A stretch of DNA of 64,000 nucleotides, taken from SZUA-430 sp034440355 (GTDB lineage Bacteria > Pseudomonadota > Alphaproteobacteria > Micropepsales > Micropepsaceae). The stretch lies in assembly GCA_034440355.1 (NCBI GenBank), contig JAWXBY010000084.1, positions 40,520-104,519 on the forward strand, in the 5' to 3' direction. This document shows, piece by piece, positions 8,049-15,931 of this stretch. The position numbers were made by a program, and so were the translations under genes. The number at the start of each line of letters is the position of its first letter. Positions within the stretch are counted from its first letter, which is position 1. Below the pieces are notes generated by a model that was not told the DNA's origin, ran no database searches, and worked only from the letters and a program-made list of their open reading frames with translations.

Positions 8049-10309
8049 TTCAGATCCGCGCGCGGCTTGAACGAGATGACGCCGACGAGGTTCGAGTAGT
8101 CGTCCGTCCAAAGCGGGGCGCTTGCGTCCGCCTTCAGCGGCCGCCAACGACCCGAGCGGGCGATGCCCGTGAGGTCGGCCGGATTGACCGCAAGTGCCAC
8201 CCAATGCGAGGCGGAAGCCGGTTTCTGCGTCGTGCGGGGCTGGCCTTTGAAGAATTGGGCGATGCCGACCAAGCCCGCGGCATTCATGGAGTTCGCCATC
8301 ACGGGCTCAAGCCGCAAATAGCGATTTGAGATGTTGGAGAGAATGACGCCGCCCGGTGCGAGCTTCTTGCGGGCGAGGGCCAGGGCTTCGCGCGTCATTA
8401 GATGCATCGGAACGGAGTCCGAGCTGAACGCGTCGAGGATCAGGACGTCGAAGAAGCCGTCCGGTTCGAGGGCGAGCGCGAGACGCCCGTCACCCGTCAC
8501 GACGCGGCCGTTGGGGGCGCAGTCCTTCATGAAGCTGAACGCGCCGGAGTCGCGTGCGATGCTGACGACGAGCGGATCGATTTCGTAGAAGACCCAGGTG
8601 TCGCTGGGTCTCGCGTAGCAAGCCGACGCGCCGGCGCCGAGTCCGACGAGAGCGTAGCGAAGACGCGGGTGCGCGGCCTGCAGACTCCTGATCGCCTGTC
8701 CCAGAGGTCCCTCCGGCGAGTGATAGGCCAGCGGAACGTGACGGAGCGCGGGCTCGGTGGACTGGGCGCCGTGAAGCGTGGTGCCGTGGGTGAACAGTAC
8801 GAGTTTGCCCTCGTTCGCGTTGATCACGCGGTAGGTGCCGAAGAAGCTGCGCGCCTCGGTCGTCACGCGCGAATCGTGGCGGGCGGCCAGTAGCAGCAGG
8901 AACATCGCAGCCACGCCGAGCGCGAAGCGCACGGGGCGCGGGTTCACGTGATAGACGGCCATGGCGAGCGCAATGACCGCGATCAGGATGACGTAGTTCG
9001 GAAGGTCCGTCACGCTCACGCCCGCGATCCACAGCGCCGCGGCGGTGAAGGCAGCGACTCCCGGCAGCACGAGATCGCCCCCGGTGAGGCGTGTGTTGAG
9101 CGCACCCGGCATCATCGCGCGCGTCGCTGCCGCGGCTACGAGTGCGATGGGATATTCAAGGACATTGGCGAAGATCATCGGGGCGATGATGGCGTTGAAT
9201 GCGCCGCCCAGCGCGCCGCCCACCGATAGCCACAGGTAGAACTCCGTGAGGCGCGAGGCATCGGGGCGCATGTCGGCGAGGGCGCCGTGGCGGGCGACAG
9301 CGATAACGAAGAATGTGGTCAGGTGCACGAATAGGCCGATGATGCCCAAGTCGCTGAACCACATGAACGCCGTCAGCATGACCAACGCGACGCTCTCGGC
9401 CTTGAGCGCGATCGAACGCGGGATCAAAGGCTTCTGCGCGAAGGCGATCATGAAGGTGATCAAGTAGAGGGCGAGCGGCGCGGCCCAAAGAAGCGGGACC
9501 GAGGCGATGTCGGTCGTGATGTGGGTCGTGACGCCCAGAAGGAGGCTCGACGGCACGAAGGCGAGCGCGACCCAGCGCAGCCGATCGAAATTGCTCACCG
9601 GCGCTTTGGCGACGGTCTGGTTGCGCGGCGCTTCGCCGGCCGTGCTGGGTGCGAGACGCCAGACCGCGAAACCCGAGGCGGCGAGCAGAGCGATCAGCAG
9701 GAGATAGCCGGCGGTCCAGAAACCGCTTTGGGCGGAAACACCGACCAGCGGCTCGACCAGAAGCGGATAGCCGAGCAACCCGATCAGACTGCCGGCGTTG
9801 CTGGCAACGTAGAGGTAGTAGGGGTCAGCGGCGCTTTTGTGTCCCGACAAAGCGAACCAGCGCTGCAACAAGGGCGAGGTCGCGGCGACCACGGTGTAGG
9901 GCAGGCCGACCGCGACGGTGAATAGGCTGACGAGCCAAAGGACGGGCGCGCCCTCCGCCGGCGGCGCAAAGTCCACCGGTATCGCGACCGGCAGCGCGAA
10001 GGCGGCGGCGACGACGACAACGACATGCACGGCGATCTGACTGCGCAGGGGCAGCAGCGTGCCCAGCGCGTGGGCGTAGAGATATCCAAGCAGCAGCGCC
10101 GTCTGGAAGAAGAGCATGGCGGTCGTCCAAACCGCCGACGATCCGCCGAGAAGGGGCAGCACCATCTTGCCGAACATGGGCTGGACCCAAAACAGCAGGG
10201 CGGCCGCCGTGAAGATCGCGACCGTCACGATCGGCAGCGCGAGAGCGGCAAAATTCATCGTGGCGGAGGCCGTCGCGCCGACGGGTTTGGACGATGTGAA
10301 TTCCGTCAT
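8045..10309 (-). CDS. Membrane-fused spermidine-synthase-like protein
   Basis: 754 residues. Roughly residues 20-480 are a series of hydrophobic helices (starting LALPIVTVAIFTAAALLFWVQ). The C-terminal 250 residues are a spermidine synthase/methyltransferase-like Rossmann domain: ALVGLGAGASACYA, VFYEIDPLVV, VVTGDGRLAL, DVLILDAFSSDSVP. Such MFS-SpeE fusions are widespread, but most have no proven polyamine activity. An AGGGAC sits about 10 bases before the ATG. It converges on purT with a 4-bp stop overlap. Substrate unknown. Confidence 0.8.
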   Translation of the reverse strand: MTEFTSSKPVGATASATMNFAALALPIVTVAIFTAAALLFWVQPMFGKMVLPLLGGSSAVWTTAMLFFQTALLLGYLYAHALGTLLPLRSQIAVHVVVVVAAAFALPVAIPVDFAPPAEGAPVLWLVSLFTVAVGLPYTVVAATSPLLQRWFALSGHKSAADPYYLYVASNAGSLIGLLGYPLLVEPLVGVSAQSGFWTAGYLLLIALLAASGFAVWRLAPSTAGEAPRNQTVAKAPVSNFDRLRWVALAFVPSSLLLGVTTHITTDIASVPLLWAAPLALYLITFMIAFAQKPLIPRSIALKAESVALVMLTAFMWFSDLGIIGLFVHLTTFFVIAVARHGALADMRPDASRLTEFYLWLSVGGALGGAFNAIIAPMIFANVLEYPIALVAAAATRAMMPGALNTRLTGGDLVLPGVAAFTAAALWIAGVSVTDLPNYVILIAVIALAMAVYHVNPRPVRFALGVAAMFLLLLAARHDSRVTTEARSFFGTYRVINANEGKLVLFTHGTTLHGAQSTEPALRHVPLAYHSPEGPLGQAIRSLQAAHPRLRYALVGLGAGASACYARPSDTWVFYEIDPLVVSIARDSGAFSFMKDCAPNGRVVTGDGRLALALEPDGFFDVLILDAFSSDSVPMHLMTREALALARKKLAPGGVILSNISNRYLRLEPVMANSMNAAGLVGIAQFFKGQPRTTQKPASASHWVALAVNPADLTGIARSGRWRPLKADASAPLWTDDYSNLVGVISFKPRADLN

Positions 10310-10479
10310 TTGCTCAGTCCCTGGAAATCATTTCTTAGGTCGCATAAGAGCCCAGGGACTCTCTCTATGCGGTTAAGCGAACGCCGAAATTCGGCTGAAA
10401 TGGCCGCGCGGAAGCCTCTCGGAAGTATGAAATCGCTGCACCCTTCAGGCGTTGCCAAAGCGGTTGCGGCAGAATTTGA

Positions 10480-11235
10480 CTATGCAACTTTTGATTGGTG
10501 TTGCCACTCTTGTGCCCACGCGAGCGGTAGCGGCAACAGGTCTTGGCGGGCGAACTCTACGTGAACGACGCGGCGACGGTCCGGCCGTTTCGCCGACGAC
10601 GAAGCGTGCACGAGAAGCGGGCGCATCAGAAGTGCGGAGCCCAGCGGGGCGGTGACCGCGTGTTCGGGCGTCGTCTCGCGCAGGGTCTTGATGCGTTCGC
10701 GGGTCAGGCGACCGTGGGCGTGGCTGCCGGGAATGACGCGCAGCGGGCCGTTGTCGGCATGGCAGTCGTCAAGGTGAAGGCGGATCGTCAGCATTGTGGC
10801 GAGAACGGTCGCGGGCGGTTCGACGTGCGTGACGCCCGCCTTGGTCGACCATGGCCCCCAGCCTTCCCGATTGTGGCGCTCAGCCACCGCGATCGTCAGG
10901 TCTTGGTGCCAGAGGACGGGCCAATTGGCGTCAGGCGTCTTGTCGAAGAAGAGGGCGCGCACGGGTATGGCGTCTGTGCCAACGATCGGTTCGACAAGGC
11001 CGCGGACCGCCGGATCAGCGGCCAAATTTCTCACTTCCGTGAGGTCGAGGAGGTTGCGGGCGCCGGCGCGGCGAGTCTGGATCGTGCCGGGTCCGAACTC
11101 CAAAACGCTTTGCAGATGGTCGATTTGCGAGCGTGTCAGCACGTTCGACACGACGGCGAAGCCGTCGCGTTCCACGGCGTCTTTTGCTTCAAATTCCGCG
11201 GTTATGACCTGAGTCCTATTTGCGGGCGTGAGCAA
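10480..11235 (-). CDS. Phytanoyl-CoA dioxygenase (PhyH) family oxygenase
   Basis: 251 residues. Fe(II)/2-oxoglutarate dioxygenase of the PhyH family. The metal triad is plausible as the HQD of VLWHQDLTIAV (near residue 110) plus the distal histidine of RPLLVHASSSA. The 2-oxoglutarate arginine is in RPDRRRVVHVEF. The substrate cannot be told from sequence. It is transcribed away from the leuA leader. The 170 bp between it and the preceding membrane fusion (10310-10479) contain nothing recognisable. Confidence 0.8.
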   Translation of the reverse strand: MLTPANRTQVITAEFEAKDAVERDGFAVVSNVLTRSQIDHLQSVLEFGPGTIQTRRAGARNLLDLTEVRNLAADPAVRGLVEPIVGTDAIPVRALFFDKTPDANWPVLWHQDLTIAVAERHNREGWGPWSTKAGVTHVEPPATVLATMLTIRLHLDDCHADNGPLRVIPGSHAHGRLTRERIKTLRETTPEHAVTAPLGSALLMRPLLVHASSSAKRPDRRRVVHVEFARQDLLPLPLAWAQEWQHQSKVA

Positions 11236-11409
11236 GAATTGTTCAGAAGTCTAGCAAATTAGCGTGGTTTGTCGTTGCTCGGCGGGACGATTCGCCCTAA
11301 AGATTCTCAATGACGGCGCGGGTTTAGGGTCCAGGTTTCACGAGGCCTTAACGACGCCGCCATATGGTGAACGCTGGCAAGCCACGCTGGCGCGTGAGGC
11401 ATAGAACGA

Positions 11410-11538
11410 ATGCGTACAGTGCGTACAGAAAACGTGATCGCGGGGGCTTATCGCTCCTCGTCGCGTCTGTGCGCGCCGACGCTGTCTCACCTGTCTCTTC
11501 GGGTTGATCTCGGACTACTCCTTCTTAGAAGCCCCTAG
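11410..11538 (+). CDS. leuA leader peptide, leucine-rich C-terminus
   Basis: A 42-codon frame starts at the ATG at 11410 (GAGG about 10 bases upstream) and stops at TAG 11536-11538. It ends RVDLGLLLLRSP: CTC (11509) then four consecutive leucine codons CTA CTC CTT CTT (11515-11526), using codons that are unusual for a GC-rich genome. It is the only frame across this otherwise empty region and is followed by stable hairpins and then leuA. Sensing of leucyl-tRNA is the obvious interpretation. It could start at an internal codon, as the N-terminal half has no recognisable feature. Confidence 0.7.
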   Translation: MRTVRTENVIAGAYRSSSRLCAPTLSHLSLRVDLGLLLLRSP

Positions 11539-11593
11539 GCGCGTGAGCGTCCGCGATCGAACGCCCAACGGCGACGCGGACGGTGCTTAGGGG
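11532..11593 (+). promoter_or_regulatory. Leader hairpin between leader peptide and leuA
   Basis: CCCCTAGGC (11532-11540) can pair with GCTTAGGGG (11585-11593) with a single G-U. Nested inside, CGTCCGCG (11548-11555) pairs perfectly with CGCGGACG (11575-11582). The 5' arm spans the leader-peptide stop codon, so a terminating ribosome would melt it. A second small hairpin CCGCT-gtcc-AGCGG follows shortly before the leuA ribosome-binding site. No U-tract follows either hairpin. Control of translation or of Rho is therefore as likely as intrinsic termination. Confidence 0.55.
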
Positions 11594-11654
11594 ATGAAGA
11601 GAAGAAGCCGGGCCTGATACCGAAACCGCTGTCCAGCGGGCTTAGAGAGAGACA

Positions 11655-13211
11655 ATGCCAAGTTCGAACCGCGTCTTGATTTTCGACACAACCTTACGCG
11701 ACGGCGAGCAATCGCCGGGCGCGGCGATGAATCTCGACGAAAAACTGAAGATCGCCGACATGCTCGAGGAATTGGGCGTCGACATCATCGAAGCAGGCTT
11801 TCCGATTTCGTCGAACGGCGACTTTGAGGCCGTGCAGGAAATTTCCAAGCGCGCGAAGAAGGCCGTCATCTGCGGTCTCGCGCGCGCCGGGGTGAAGGAC
11901 ATCGACCGCGCGGCGGAGGCTTTGAAGCCGGCGAAACGCGCGCGCATCCACACCTTCATCTCCACGAGCCCCGTCCATATGCAGCACAAGCTTCAGATGG
12001 AGCCGCATCAAGTGCTCGAAGCGGTGATCGGCAGCGTGAGCCGGGCGCGCAACCACGTCGACGACGTCGAGTGGTCGGCGGAAGACGCGACGCGGACGGA
12101 GTTCGAGTTCCTCTGCCGCTGCGTCGAAGCCGCGATCAAGGCCGGCGCGACGACGATCAACATTCCCGACACCGTCGGTTATGCGATCCCGTCGGAGTAC
12201 GGCGCTTTGATCCGTGCTCTGATCAACAAGGTTCCCGGCGCGGAACGGGCGACCTTCTCGACGCATTGCCATAACGATTTGGGTTTGGCGGTTGCCAACT
12301 CGCTCGCGGGCGTTGCGGCGGGTGCGCGTCAGGTCGAATGCACCGTCAACGGTATCGGCGAGCGGGCGGGTAATGCCGCGCTTGAAGAAGTCGTCATGGC
12401 GTTGAAGGTGCGGGCCGACATTCTGCCGTATTCGGCTGGCATCGATAGCGTGTCGATCGCGCGTGCTTCGAAGTTGGTGTCGAACGTTACAGGCTTCCCG
12501 ATCCAGTACAACAAGGCCATCGTGGGCAAGAACGCGTTCGCGCATGAGTCCGGGATCCACCAGGACGGGATGCTGAAGAACACGCAGACCTACGAGATCA
12601 TGACCCCCGAATCCGTCGGCGTGTCGAAGACGTCGTTGGTTCTGGGCAAGCTGTCGGGCCGCCACGCGTTCAAGGACAAGCTTGAAGCGATGGGCTATGA
12701 GTTGGGTTCGAACGCGCTCGAAGATGCGTTCAAGCGCTTCAAGGATTTGGCCGACAAGAAGAAGCACGTGTTCGACGAGGATATTGCGGCGCTCGTCGAT
12801 GATGAGATCGCACGCGGTCAGGATCGCATCCAGTTCGTGAGCATGCGTGTCGTGGCCGGTACGTTCGGTCCGCAAAGCGCGGAGCTTGAATTGTCGGTCG
12901 ACGGCGAGGCCCGGTTGGGCGTGGCGCGCGGCGACGGTCCGGTCGATGCGATCTTCAATGCGATCAAATCGCTGTTTCCGCATGAGGCGACATTGGTGCT
13001 CTTTGAAGTGCACGCTGTCACCGAAGGCACCGACGCGCAGGCGGGTGTCACCGTGCGACTTGCGGAGGACGGCAAGAGCGTTACGGGCCGCGGGTCGGAT
13101 ACGGACACGATGGTCGCTGCGGCGCGGGCTTATGTGCATGCACTGAACAAGCTTCTCGTAAAGCGGCAAAAGACGGCGCCTGAGGCGTTGGTCGCGATGC
13201 GAGGCGTGTGA
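11655..13211 (+). CDS. leuA: 2-isopropylmalate synthase
   Basis: 518 residues. The first committed step of leucine synthesis: acetyl-CoA plus 2-oxoisovalerate to 2-isopropylmalate. The catalytic TIM barrel shows TTLRDGEQSPGAAM near the N-terminus and the metal-binding STHCHNDLGLAVAN. The C-terminal about 120 residues form the LeuA regulatory dimer domain that senses leucine. AGAGAGA precedes the ATG at 11655. It is probably under leader-peptide control (11410-11593). The 68 bp to mreB allow either separate or shared transcription. Confidence 0.96.
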   Translation: MPSSNRVLIFDTTLRDGEQSPGAAMNLDEKLKIADMLEELGVDIIEAGFPISSNGDFEAVQEISKRAKKAVICGLARAGVKDIDRAAEALKPAKRARIHTFISTSPVHMQHKLQMEPHQVLEAVIGSVSRARNHVDDVEWSAEDATRTEFEFLCRCVEAAIKAGATTINIPDTVGYAIPSEYGALIRALINKVPGAERATFSTHCHNDLGLAVANSLAGVAAGARQVECTVNGIGERAGNAALEEVVMALKVRADILPYSAGIDSVSIARASKLVSNVTGFPIQYNKAIVGKNAFAHESGIHQDGMLKNTQTYEIMTPESVGVSKTSLVLGKLSGRHAFKDKLEAMGYELGSNALEDAFKRFKDLADKKKHVFDEDIAALVDDEIARGQDRIQFVSMRVVAGTFGPQSAELELSVDGEARLGVARGDGPVDAIFNAIKSLFPHEATLVLFEVHAVTEGTDAQAGVTVRLAEDGKSVTGRGSDTDTMVAAARAYVHALNKLLVKRQKTAPEALVAMRGV

Positions 13212-13279
13212 AGAACAACAACCAGTTGGCGGATCGCTGAGGGGCGGTCCGTCATAGAAACGGGCGGAGAAGGAAGTCG

Positions 13280-14323
13280 ATGTTTTCGAGTTTGCTTGGA
13301 ATGCTGTCGTCGGACATGGCGATCGACCTGGGCACGGCAAATACCCTGGTCTATGTGAAGGGGCGCGGGATTGTTTTGAACGAGCCGTCCGTTGTCGCCA
13401 TCATGAACAAGAACGGCAAGAAGCAGGTGCTGGAAGTCGGCAACGCGGCGAAGATGATGCTGGGCCGTACGCCCGGCAACATCGAAGCGATCCGCCCGAT
13501 GCGCGACGGCGTCATCGCCGACTTCGAAGTTGCGGAAGAGATGATCAAACACTTCATCCGCAAGGTTCACAACCGCCGTTCGTTCGCCAACCCGATGATC
13601 ATCATCTGCGTGCCTTCGGGCGCCACGGCGGTCGAGCGCCGGGCCATTCAGGAATCCGCCTTGTCGGCCGGTGCGCGGCGCGTCTACTTGATCGAAGAGC
13701 CGATGGCGGCGGCGATCGGCGCGGACTTGCCCGTTACCGAAGCGACGGGCTCGATGATCGTCGACATCGGCGGCGGCACGACGGAAGTGGCCGTGCTGTC
13801 CTTGGGCGGCATCGTCTATGCGCGGTCGGTGCGCGTGGGCGGCGACAAGATGGACGACGCGATTATCTCCTATATCCGCCGGCACCATAACCTTCTCGTC
13901 GGCGAGGCTTCGGCCGAGCGCATCAAGAAGGAAATCGGCTGTGCACGGGCGCCGGAGAAGGGTCACGAGATCCGGATCGAGATCAAAGGGCGCGATCTTC
14001 TGAACGGCGTGCCGAAGGAAATTACCATCAGCCAGGCGCAGATCGCCGACGCGCTGCAGGAGCCGGTCAGTCAGATCATCGAGGCGGTGAAAGTCGCGCT
14101 CGAAGCGACGCCGCCAGAGCTTGCGGCCGACATCGTCGACAAGGGCATCGTGCTGACGGGCGGCGGGGCGCTGCTCACCAATCTCGACCAGCTGTTGCGC
14201 GAGGAGACGGGTCTGCCCGTCTCGATTGCGGACGAGCCGCTGTCTTGTGTGGCTTTGGGGACCGGCAAAGTGCTTGAGCACATCAACACGCACAAGCAGG
14301 TGCTTTCGTCGGTTTACTACTGA
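13280..14323 (+). CDS. mreB: Rod shape-determining actin homologue
   Basis: 347 residues. Forms membrane-associated filaments that direct lateral wall synthesis. The N-terminal MFSSLLGMLSSDMAIDLGTANT combines the amphipathic membrane segment with the phosphate-1 loop. VPSGAT, MIVDIGGGTTEVAVLSLGG and LTGGGALL are the remaining actin-fold nucleotide loops. It is the first of five wall genes in consistent order (mreB, mreC, mreD, mrdA, rodA), which implies a rod or elongated cell. Confidence 0.97.
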   Translation: MFSSLLGMLSSDMAIDLGTANTLVYVKGRGIVLNEPSVVAIMNKNGKKQVLEVGNAAKMMLGRTPGNIEAIRPMRDGVIADFEVAEEMIKHFIRKVHNRRSFANPMIIICVPSGATAVERRAIQESALSAGARRVYLIEEPMAAAIGADLPVTEATGSMIVDIGGGTTEVAVLSLGGIVYARSVRVGGDKMDDAIISYIRRHHNLLVGEASAERIKKEIGCARAPEKGHEIRIEIKGRDLLNGVPKEITISQAQIADALQEPVSQIIEAVKVALEATPPELAADIVDKGIVLTGGGALLTNLDQLLREETGLPVSIADEPLSCVALGTGKVLEHINTHKQVLSSVYY

Positions 14324-14388
14324 TTTATTCTGGGTGGGCGCGTGATTCGCGAGCGCGCCCCGAAGTGTCAGACGAAAGGTAACAGTCG

Positions 14389-15381
14389 TTGGCGATGGCG
14401 TGGGATCGCAGGCGCCGGAGAGGTTCGGATCGGGGCCCGTTGGGTCTCGTCGCGAACAATCTTGCGCTTGTGCTTTGCACGGTCGTCGCGCTCGGCGTTC
14501 TGGTCTGGGCGCGCGTGCAGGATTCGTCCTTCGATGAGGCGCGCGGTTGGCTGAACGACGCCACGGCGCCGTTCATGGAGATGTTGTCGGGCCCGTCGGC
14601 GGAAGTGCGCCGGTGGAGCGAGGGCGTCAGTTCGTTCTTCACGGTCTATTCGGAAAACCAGAAGCTGCGGGAAGAGGTCGAGGCCTTGCGCGCGGCGCAG
14701 CGCGATCTTGCGACGTTGCAGCGCAAGGTGCAGCGCTATGAGGAGCTTCTGAAGATCCCGGCCGATGCCGCCGTCACGTCGGTGGCGGCGCGCGTGATCG
14801 CGGACTCGTCGGGGCCGTTCGTGCGCACGGTGCTGATCAACGGCGGTGGCGGGCAGGGCATCGTCAAGGGGCAAGCCGTCGTCGACGAGCGCGGGTTGCT
14901 CGGACGCGTCATCACCACGGGTCATCGGTCGTCGCGTGTGTTGCTGTTGACCGATCTCAACAGCCGTATTCCGGTGATGATCGAGGGCGCGAATCTGAAA
15001 GCGATTTTGGTCGGCGACAATACGGGTCTGCCGGTACTCGAATATCTGCCGCCCGGGTCGCGCATCACCGTCGGCGCGCGCGTGATCACCACACCGGACG
15101 GCGGTGCGTTTCCGCCGGGTGTGCCGGTCGGGGTGATCGCGGCCGGGTCGCGTTCGCCGCGCGTCGAGCTCTTCACGAACGAGGGGCGGGCGGATTTCGT
15201 TCGCATTCTTCAGTACACGGCGCCGGTCGACGTTGATGAACCCGCGCCCGAAGCCGTTCCGACGACGCCGGGGGCGCCGGCTGCAAAGAAACCTGCCGCG
15301 GCGTCTTCGCCTGCGCCGACGCCGGTCAAGCCGTTGCCGCAGGCGGGTGCGCCCGTGGCCACGCCCGTTCGGCCGACGTGA
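14389..15381 (+). CDS. mreC: Rod shape-determining protein MreC
   Basis: 330 residues if started at the TTG at 14389; the in-frame ATG at 14395 is the alternative. AAAGG at 14375-14379 is well spaced for the TTG and too far for the ATG, so TTG is preferred. One transmembrane helix (residues about 25-43, LALVLCTVVALGVLVWA) is followed by a periplasmic coiled coil (ENQKLREEVEALRAAQRDLATLQRKV is its core) and the two beta domains. The proline/alanine-rich tail after about residue 285 is low complexity, as in many alphaproteobacterial MreCs. It links MreB to PBP2. Confidence 0.92.
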   Translation: MAMAWDRRRRRGSDRGPLGLVANNLALVLCTVVALGVLVWARVQDSSFDEARGWLNDATAPFMEMLSGPSAEVRRWSEGVSSFFTVYSENQKLREEVEALRAAQRDLATLQRKVQRYEELLKIPADAAVTSVAARVIADSSGPFVRTVLINGGGGQGIVKGQAVVDERGLLGRVITTGHRSSRVLLLTDLNSRIPVMIEGANLKAILVGDNTGLPVLEYLPPGSRITVGARVITTPDGGAFPPGVPVGVIAAGSRSPRVELFTNEGRADFVRILQYTAPVDVDEPAPEAVPTTPGAPAAKKPAAASSPAPTPVKPLPQAGAPVATPVRPT

Positions 15382-15390
15382 GGCGCGCCG

Positions 15391-15918
15391 ATGCTTGAGG
15401 TGGTTCAGGTTGCGCTTCTGACGGTGTTGCGGTGGCTGTGGCTGGCGTTGCCCGTGATCGTTACCGCGGTCGCCATGTTTGCGTTGATGGCGCCGATGGA
15501 TTTGCTGCCGATACCGACGCCCGACATCGTGCTGATCGCCGTCTTCTTCTGGGCGATATCGGGGCCGGCGTTTCTGCCGCCTTGGGCGGTGCTTGCGCTT
15601 GGTCTGTTGCAGGATCTTGCCACCGGTGCGCCGCCGGGATTTTGGGCTTTGATCTATCTTCTCGCTTACGGCTTTACGCTGTCGCAGCGCGTGTTCTTCA
15701 AGGGGCGCACGGGGCTCGGTGCGTGGATCGGGTTTGCGCTTGTTGCTGCGCTGGCCGCCGTGGCGACGTGGGTGTTGGGGTCGATCGTCTATATGCGCTG
15801 GCTGCCGCCGTCGCAGATTTACATGCAGGCGATCGTCACGTTCGTCGCCTATTGGCCGGTGTCGAAGGTGTTCCTTCTAATGCGACGCACGTTGACCACT
15901 GCGCGGGAAGCGCTTTGA
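15391..15918 (+). CDS. mreD: Rod shape-determining protein MreD
   Basis: 175 residues and almost entirely hydrophobic, with five or six membrane helices. Charged SQRVFFKGRTGLG lies mid-protein and the C-terminus is basic (LMRRTLTTAREAL). Identified mainly by position between mreC (9 bp upstream) and pbp2 (13 bp downstream), and by length typical of MreD. Function: inner-membrane part of the elongasome scaffold. Confidence 0.88.
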   Translation: MLEVVQVALLTVLRWLWLALPVIVTAVAMFALMAPMDLLPIPTPDIVLIAVFFWAISGPAFLPPWAVLALGLLQDLATGAPPGFWALIYLLAYGFTLSQRVFFKGRTGLGAWIGFALVAALAAVATWVLGSIVYMRWLPPSQIYMQAIVTFVAYWPVSKVFLLMRRTLTTAREAL

Positions 15919-15931
15919 GGAGCGCCCGCTC

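Noticed and set aside
11694..13340. 548-residue minus-strand frame over leuA
   Set aside because: Shadow of leuA, whose catalytic motifs are unmistakable.
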